Shown here piece by piece: positions 42,190-45,624 of a DNA stretch of 45,624 nucleotides. A program made the translations under genes and the position numbers. The notes below the pieces were generated by a model that made no database searches, was not told where the DNA came from, and was given only the letters and a program-made list of their open reading frames with translations. Source of the DNA: an uncultured Bacilli bacterium (lineage in GTDB: Bacteria > Bacillota_I > Bacilli_A > RF39 > UBA660); the NCBI GenBank assembly GCA_944358445.1, contig CALVRC010000010.1, positions 1-45,624 on the forward strand. Direction: 5' to 3'. How positions within the stretch are numbered: the stretch's first letter is position 1; every line of letters starts with the position of its first letter.

Positions 42190-42924
42190 TTATTTGTCAA
42201 TTTTTGAACTCTCTAAAACTAATCTTTTAAACAAATTTAAATTTATATCTTCTAATTCAGGATGAAATTGTACACCAACGCACCACCAATCATCCCTACT
42301 TTCGATTACTTCAACTACCTTATCTTCACTTACTCCGGTAACCTTAAATAAACTAGTTTGTTCATCAAACAATTCTTCTCTCGCCATAGAATTATGAAGT
42401 GATGGCATATACAAAATATCATCTTTATATATTTCATATATTTTTGAATCTTTATCTAGAATAACCTTATGTTTTGATTTATCAATATCTTTAATTTTAA
42501 AAGGATCTAATTTATTATGACCTTTTTTATCATACAAATAATATTTTTCATCACTATAACTAAAATTTTTAGAAATAATGTCATAATCAATATTTCCCAT
42601 ATGCATTTTCCTAAACCATTCATATCCAGCCATTGTCTGCATACCTAAACAAACTCCTAATACTGGAATTTTGTGTAAATAAGCAAAGTGGAGTGCACAT
42701 ATATGTGAACTACCTAAATGGGGTCCTCCTGAAATAACTAAACCATCACACAAATTCATTTCCTCTTCATTAAAATTTTCTAAAGGAAAAAGAAGTCCAA
42801 TAGGTATTCCCCCAGCTTCCATAATTCTTTTAGAAAAATTATCCACAAATCTAGTTTGATTTTCAAAAGGATTTTCTAAATCAAATCTTCTAGGAGAAAG
42901 TATTCCAATTACCGGTTTTTTCAC
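42190..42924 (-). CDS. Class I glutamine amidotransferase-like hydrolase (PuuD/peptidase C26 type)
   Basis: 244 residues. Family start PVIGILSPRR, substrate loop LVISGGPHLGSS, nucleophile Cys in LGVCLGMQTMAGYEW and catalytic His in VGVQFHPELED. This pattern fits gamma-glutamyl-GABA hydrolases and related peptidases rather than synthetase-linked amidotransferases. Followed 40 bp later by the serine hydrolase gene; both could take part in recycling gamma-glutamyl or wall peptides, but this is inference. Confidence 0.87.
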   Translation of the reverse strand: MKKPVIGILSPRRFDLENPFENQTRFVDNFSKRIMEAGGIPIGLLFPLENFNEEEMNLCDGLVISGGPHLGSSHICALHFAYLHKIPVLGVCLGMQTMAGYEWFRKMHMGNIDYDIISKNFSYSDEKYYLYDKKGHNKLDPFKIKDIDKSKHKVILDKDSKIYEIYKDDILYMPSLHNSMAREELFDEQTSLFKVTGVSEDKVVEVIESRDDWWCVGVQFHPELEDINLNLFKRLVLESSKIDK

Positions 42925-42939
42925 TAAACATCACCCACC

Positions 42940-43488
42940 TTAAAAATAACTTATTAATATCATAAAAATCACAAAAAAACATAGACAAAATATTATATTC
43001 AAGAAAAGTAAAAAAGAACTATTACTCCTATGACTAGCCAAAATAAACTTATAATTTTTAGGATTAACTTTTATTATTTTTTTTATACTTTTTTTATCCA
43101 AATAAAGAATAAAAGAATTTAAAACACCAGCTAATATTAACCTCACAAAAATCCAAAGAGTTAAACTCATAAAAAGTCCGAATACAAATTGGTACCACAT
43201 AGCAAAAGACTCAAAAAATCTATATACATAGTAAAAACAAACTACTTCTATAAACGATAATAATACTCCGGTTATTACATGTCCTTTATATCCAATATAA
43301 AATGTTCCAAGTAAATATGGCTTCCATAATTTTCTATTATGAATCATATCATCATAATCTTTTTCATAAATTTCTAAATCAGATTTTTTATCATCATAAC
43401 TAACACTGATTTTATTACCACTTTTCATATATCCACATTTAATACATACACCATCTATCATCTTACATTTACACCTAGGACACTTCAT
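42940..43488 (-). CDS. Zinc-ribbon membrane protein, unknown
   Basis: 182 residues from ATG 43488 (GGTGAGAA upstream); the longer frame to 43533 lacks a site. N-terminal zinc ribbon CPRCKCKMIDGVCIKCGYM, an acidic linker, then four TM helices (about 70-180). A motif such as YLLGTFYIGYKGHVITG between linker and TM1 recalls zinc-ribbon TM proteins of uncultured Bacilli; function unknown. One of three zinc-ribbon membrane proteins in the window (see 34012 and 34717). Confidence 0.72.
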   Translation of the reverse strand: MKCPRCKCKMIDGVCIKCGYMKSGNKISVSYDDKKSDLEIYEKDYDDMIHNRKLWKPYLLGTFYIGYKGHVITGVLLSFIEVVCFYYVYRFFESFAMWYQFVFGLFMSLTLWIFVRLILAGVLNSFILYLDKKSIKKIIKVNPKNYKFILASHRSNSSFLLFLNIIFCLCFFVIFMILISYF

Positions 43489-43539
43489 ATTCTCACCATC
43501 TAAAGTATAGCACAAAAGAAAAGCATACCTCAAGTATAA

Positions 43540-44313
43540 TTATTTAATTAACTTTTTTATTTTAGCAAGACCATTTTTTTCTAAACGTGATATTTGAGCT
43601 TGACTAATACCAATTTCCTCGGCCAATTCCGTTTGCGTTTTCCCTATTAAATATCTTTGTAAAATAATATATTTTTCCTTTTCTTTTATTTTATTCAAAG
43701 CATCTTTTAATGAAATTCTAGTTTCTAAATCATAAATTTCATCATCATTCGAAAGCTGATCAGACAAATAAATAACATCTCCACCATCATTATAAATAGG
43801 CTCAAACATACTAACCGTATCCTTTAAAGAATTCAAAGCCTGAATCACATCCCACTCTGACATGTTCAATCTTTTCGCTATCTCTAAAGCAGTTGGTTCT
43901 CTATTATTTAAAAAAGTAAGTTCGTCCTTAATTTTAAGAGCTTTATAAGCTAAATCCTTGATACTTCTAGAAACTCTTAAACTACTATTATCTCTTAAAT
44001 ACCTCTTAATCTCTCCTATTATCATTGGTACAGCATAAGTACTAAATTTAACCTCATGATTTAAATCAAAATTATCAATAGCCTTAATTAATCCAATAAC
44101 TCCAACTTGAAATAAATCATCCATATTATCTACTCTACCAGAAAAACTTTTTAAAACAGACAACACTAACTTCAAATTGCCCTTAATCAATTCATCTTTA
44201 GCTGTCATATCACCACTGTGATATCTATCAAAAAGTTCTAACATTCTTTCCAAAGTCAAAACTTTAATATTAGCTGTATTAACATTTACAATTTCAACCT
44301 TGTGTTTAGCCAT
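43540..44313 (-). CDS. sigG: RNA polymerase sporulation sigma factor SigG
   Basis: Directs late forespore gene expression. 257 residues. The start KHKVEIVNVNTANIKVL corresponds to the SigG-specific N-terminus of B. subtilis (NKVEICGVDTSKLPVL); region 2 has NGNLRLV-type NLKLVLSVLKSF, DDLFQVGVIGLIKAIDNFD and VKFSTYAVPMIIGEIKRYLRDN; region 3 SIKDLAYKAL; region 4 IGKTQTELAEEIGISQAQISRLEKNGL. The FEPIYNDGGD segment is shared with SigF/SigG. Translation is probably limited by a hairpin that masks its SD (44315-44348). sigE and spoIIGA are not adjacent, unlike in Bacillus. Confidence 0.95.
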   Translation of the reverse strand: MAKHKVEIVNVNTANIKVLTLERMLELFDRYHSGDMTAKDELIKGNLKLVLSVLKSFSGRVDNMDDLFQVGVIGLIKAIDNFDLNHEVKFSTYAVPMIIGEIKRYLRDNSSLRVSRSIKDLAYKALKIKDELTFLNNREPTALEIAKRLNMSEWDVIQALNSLKDTVSMFEPIYNDGGDVIYLSDQLSNDDEIYDLETRISLKDALNKIKEKEKYIILQRYLIGKTQTELAEEIGISQAQISRLEKNGLAKIKKLIK

Positions 44314-44314
44314 A

Positions 44315-44348
44315 TATTTTCACCTCATTTTTATAATGAGTGAAAATA
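44315..44348 (-). promoter_or_regulatory. Shine-Dalgarno-masking hairpin in the sigG leader
   Basis: On the minus strand TATTTTCAC-TCATT (loop ATAAA) AATGA-G-GTGAAAATA: 14 bp with one bulged G. The 3' arm contains the GAGGTGA ribosome site and ends one base before the ATG. In B. subtilis a leader hairpin limiting sigG translation has been reported, so the same logic is likely here. Confidence 0.75.
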
Positions 44349-44355
44349 ATATTTT

Positions 44356-44898
44356 TTAAACAAAAAGTTTAAATATAATCAAAATAATAATAAAAGGAAC
44401 AACAAAAATTAATAAAGAAATTAGTCTATTTTTTAAATCAAGTTTTAATATTTTATCTAAAACAAAATATAAAACAAATAAATATAAAATCAAAATTATT
44501 ATTAAGAAAATATATGAAAATATAAAAGAAATAGAAATAAATAAACATGAACATATAAGACCAAAAATTAAAATAACATTTAAAATTGAAAACAAATTAA
44601 ATATATAAATAAATTTTTTGTTTAAAAATTTACTTAAAACAAAAGAAATAATGAAAAAAAATAAAATTGAAATGATAAGACCAATCATAAAAAAGTTAGT
44701 CTCTGATGGTCTTCCAGTAGACTCTGTTATATAAGCTCCAAGTACTCCCGTACCTTCTAAAAATTTATCCGCACTCACCTCAAAAGTATTATCTTTTAAA
44801 AGTGAATAAAAAATTCCTATAAACAAACTTGTTAAACCAGTAATAACAACAGATATATAAAATAAATTTCTATTCAAATATTTTTTAACTATCTCCAT
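44356..44898 (-). CDS. Five-TM membrane protein, unknown
   Basis: 180 residues, five TM helices; the only large hydrophilic loop (about 35-65, FEVSADKFLEGTGVLGAYITESTGRPSE) should lie outside. No family recognised. It overlaps the PAP2 gene by 14 nt and is followed 42 bp later by sigG, so the three may be read together. Confidence 0.7.
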   Translation of the reverse strand: MEIVKKYLNRNLFYISVVITGLTSLFIGIFYSLLKDNTFEVSADKFLEGTGVLGAYITESTGRPSETNFFMIGLIISILFFFIISFVLSKFLNKKFIYIFNLFSILNVILIFGLICSCLFISISFIFSYIFLIIILILYLFVLYFVLDKILKLDLKNRLISLLIFVVPFIIILIIFKLFV

Positions 44899-45511
44899 TT
44901 AAATCACCAAATTTCAAACACTTTTTAACACAAGTTATATACAAAATTAAATAAGCTAAACTTACCATATAACCCGCTAAAACATCACTCGCATAATGAA
45001 CCCCTAAATAAATCCTACTTACTCCAATTAAAATAATTAAAGCTCCAAGTAACACTGAAAATATAATCTTAGCACTCTTAGCTAAATTAAAGTGCCAAAG
45101 CAAATAAATAATAAATCCATAAAACCCAAAAGCAGCCATCGCATGACCAGATGGAAAACTATATCCAACCTCATCAATAATCATAAGTTCATAAGGTCTA
45201 TCACGCATAAATAAAAGCTTAAGTACAAAATTTAAAACAAAAATATTAAATACATTTAAAAATATAAACCCACCATATCTTTTGTTTTTAAATATAATTA
45301 AGAATACTAAAGATATTATTCCAACCATTATTCCACTAGCAAAATTAGTTATAAACTTATAAAAACCAGAAATAAAATCCGTTTTATTAAAAGTAACTAT
45401 TTTATAAATAAAACTATCAAATTCTCCAGTCTTACCTTTCAAAACAAAATAAGCTAAAAAACTAAATATTAAAATAGCTATTACAAAAATCACCCATTTT
45501 ATTTTCTTCAT
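44885..45511 (-). CDS. PAP2-family lipid phosphatase
   Basis: 208 residues with six TM helices. The three PAP2 motifs are present: KLLFMRDRPYE (K-x6-RP), PSGHAMAAFGF and SRIYLGVHYASDVLAG (SR-x5-H-x3-D). Such enzymes dephosphorylate phosphatidic acid, phosphatidylglycerophosphate or undecaprenyl pyrophosphate at the outer membrane face; the exact substrate cannot be told. First gene of a possible PAP2-membrane protein-sigG operon. Its promoter region shares the E element with the kinase-like gene. Confidence 0.9.
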   Translation of the reverse strand: MKKIKWVIFVIAILIFSFLAYFVLKGKTGEFDSFIYKIVTFNKTDFISGFYKFITNFASGIMVGIISLVFLIIFKNKRYGGFIFLNVFNIFVLNFVLKLLFMRDRPYELMIIDEVGYSFPSGHAMAAFGFYGFIIYLLWHFNLAKSAKIIFSVLLGALIILIGVSRIYLGVHYASDVLAGYMVSLAYLILYITCVKKCLKFGDLNGDS

Positions 45512-45532
45512 CCAATCACCATCTTATACAAA

Positions 45533-45562
45533 ATTATATCATTACCCTGAACAAAATGCCAA
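45533..45562 (-). promoter_or_regulatory. Promoter of the PAP2 gene
   Basis: TTGGCA (45557-45562), 18 bp, TATAAT (45533-45538) with upstream TGA (extended -10 TGATATAAT). Confidence 0.65.
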
Positions 45563-45624
45563 AATAAATTTTGACATTAGCTTACCTCACGGTAAGCTTT
45601 TTCTACTTCACAGAAACCTAAGGC
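45557..45624 (-). repeat. Duplicated upstream element E, copy 2
   Basis: Matches 15809-15873. Perfect stem AGCTTACC/GGTAAGCT around GTGA (minus strand; 45579-45598), the palindrome CAAAATTTATTTTG and a CTTAGGTTT block. Runs to the window edge, so its full extent is unknown. Confidence 0.6.

Overview
The window is one stretch of a very AT-rich, low-GC Gram-positive chromosome. Genes use the standard code: Trp is TGG, and TGA is a real stop (for example at 2222 and 5439), so this is not a code-4 mycoplasma. The gene set (DnaB/DnaI primosome pair, MurD, LPXTG-type surface proteins, a threonine T-box, SigG, a YlmC/YmxH-like PRC-barrel protein) points to a walled, probably spore-forming member of the Bacilli. 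An uncultured gut lineage with a compact genome fits, but that placement is inference. Nearly all core genes lie on the minus strand with short gaps. No rRNA, CRISPR array or transposase is visible.

Left part (1-18.4 kb, minus strand). At the edge is the start of a secreted-protein gene whose paralogue sits at 36.9-38.2 kb; the two share an upstream element. Next come lysS (with an extra C-terminal tRNA-binding domain), an ADP-ribosylglycohydrolase, a ThrRS without TGS domain and a small unknown gene, headed by a threonine T-box; lysS probably has its own promoter. Then a phospholipase C-like protein, dnaI and dnaB, a two-gene cell-surface operon (an Asp-Pro repeat LPXTG protein and a thioester-domain adhesin), a GNAT acetyltransferase, murD, a degenerate hybrid histidine kinase, an AMP-forming acyl-CoA synthetase-like enzyme and a small membrane protein.

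Island (18.5-25.6 kb, plus strand). An intact elongator tRNA-Met gene is followed by three direct copies of its last 45 nt, starting in the anticodon loop. Each copy is preceded by a conserved element of about 165 bp carrying direct repeats and a terminator. The copies divide the region into one unit without genes (327 bp), a four-gene unit (membrane protein, CPBP protease, ABC transporter pair), a two-gene unit (DUF3800 protein and a putative BECR-fold RNase, followed by a promoter-driven structured RNA candidate) and a last unit or flank with a SHOCT-domain protein. No recombinase is present. It looks like repeated capture of gene cassettes at a tRNA 3' end by an integrase acting in trans. 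This is the strongest candidate here for an undescribed system.

Right part (25.6-45.6 kb, minus strand except one gene). It holds fhs, a short-chain dehydrogenase, a lone plus-strand gene with its own consensus promoter and terminator, a 53-codon gene, recD2, mtaB, several single-TM and zinc-ribbon membrane proteins, an ApbE-like protein with a degraded active site, the secreted paralogue, a Fic protein, a glycosyltransferase, the PRC-barrel protein, a serine hydrolase, a class-I amidotransferase-like peptidase, sigG behind a Shine-Dalgarno-masking hairpin, a membrane protein and a PAP2 phosphatase. The PAP2 and histidine-kinase genes share a duplicated upstream element.
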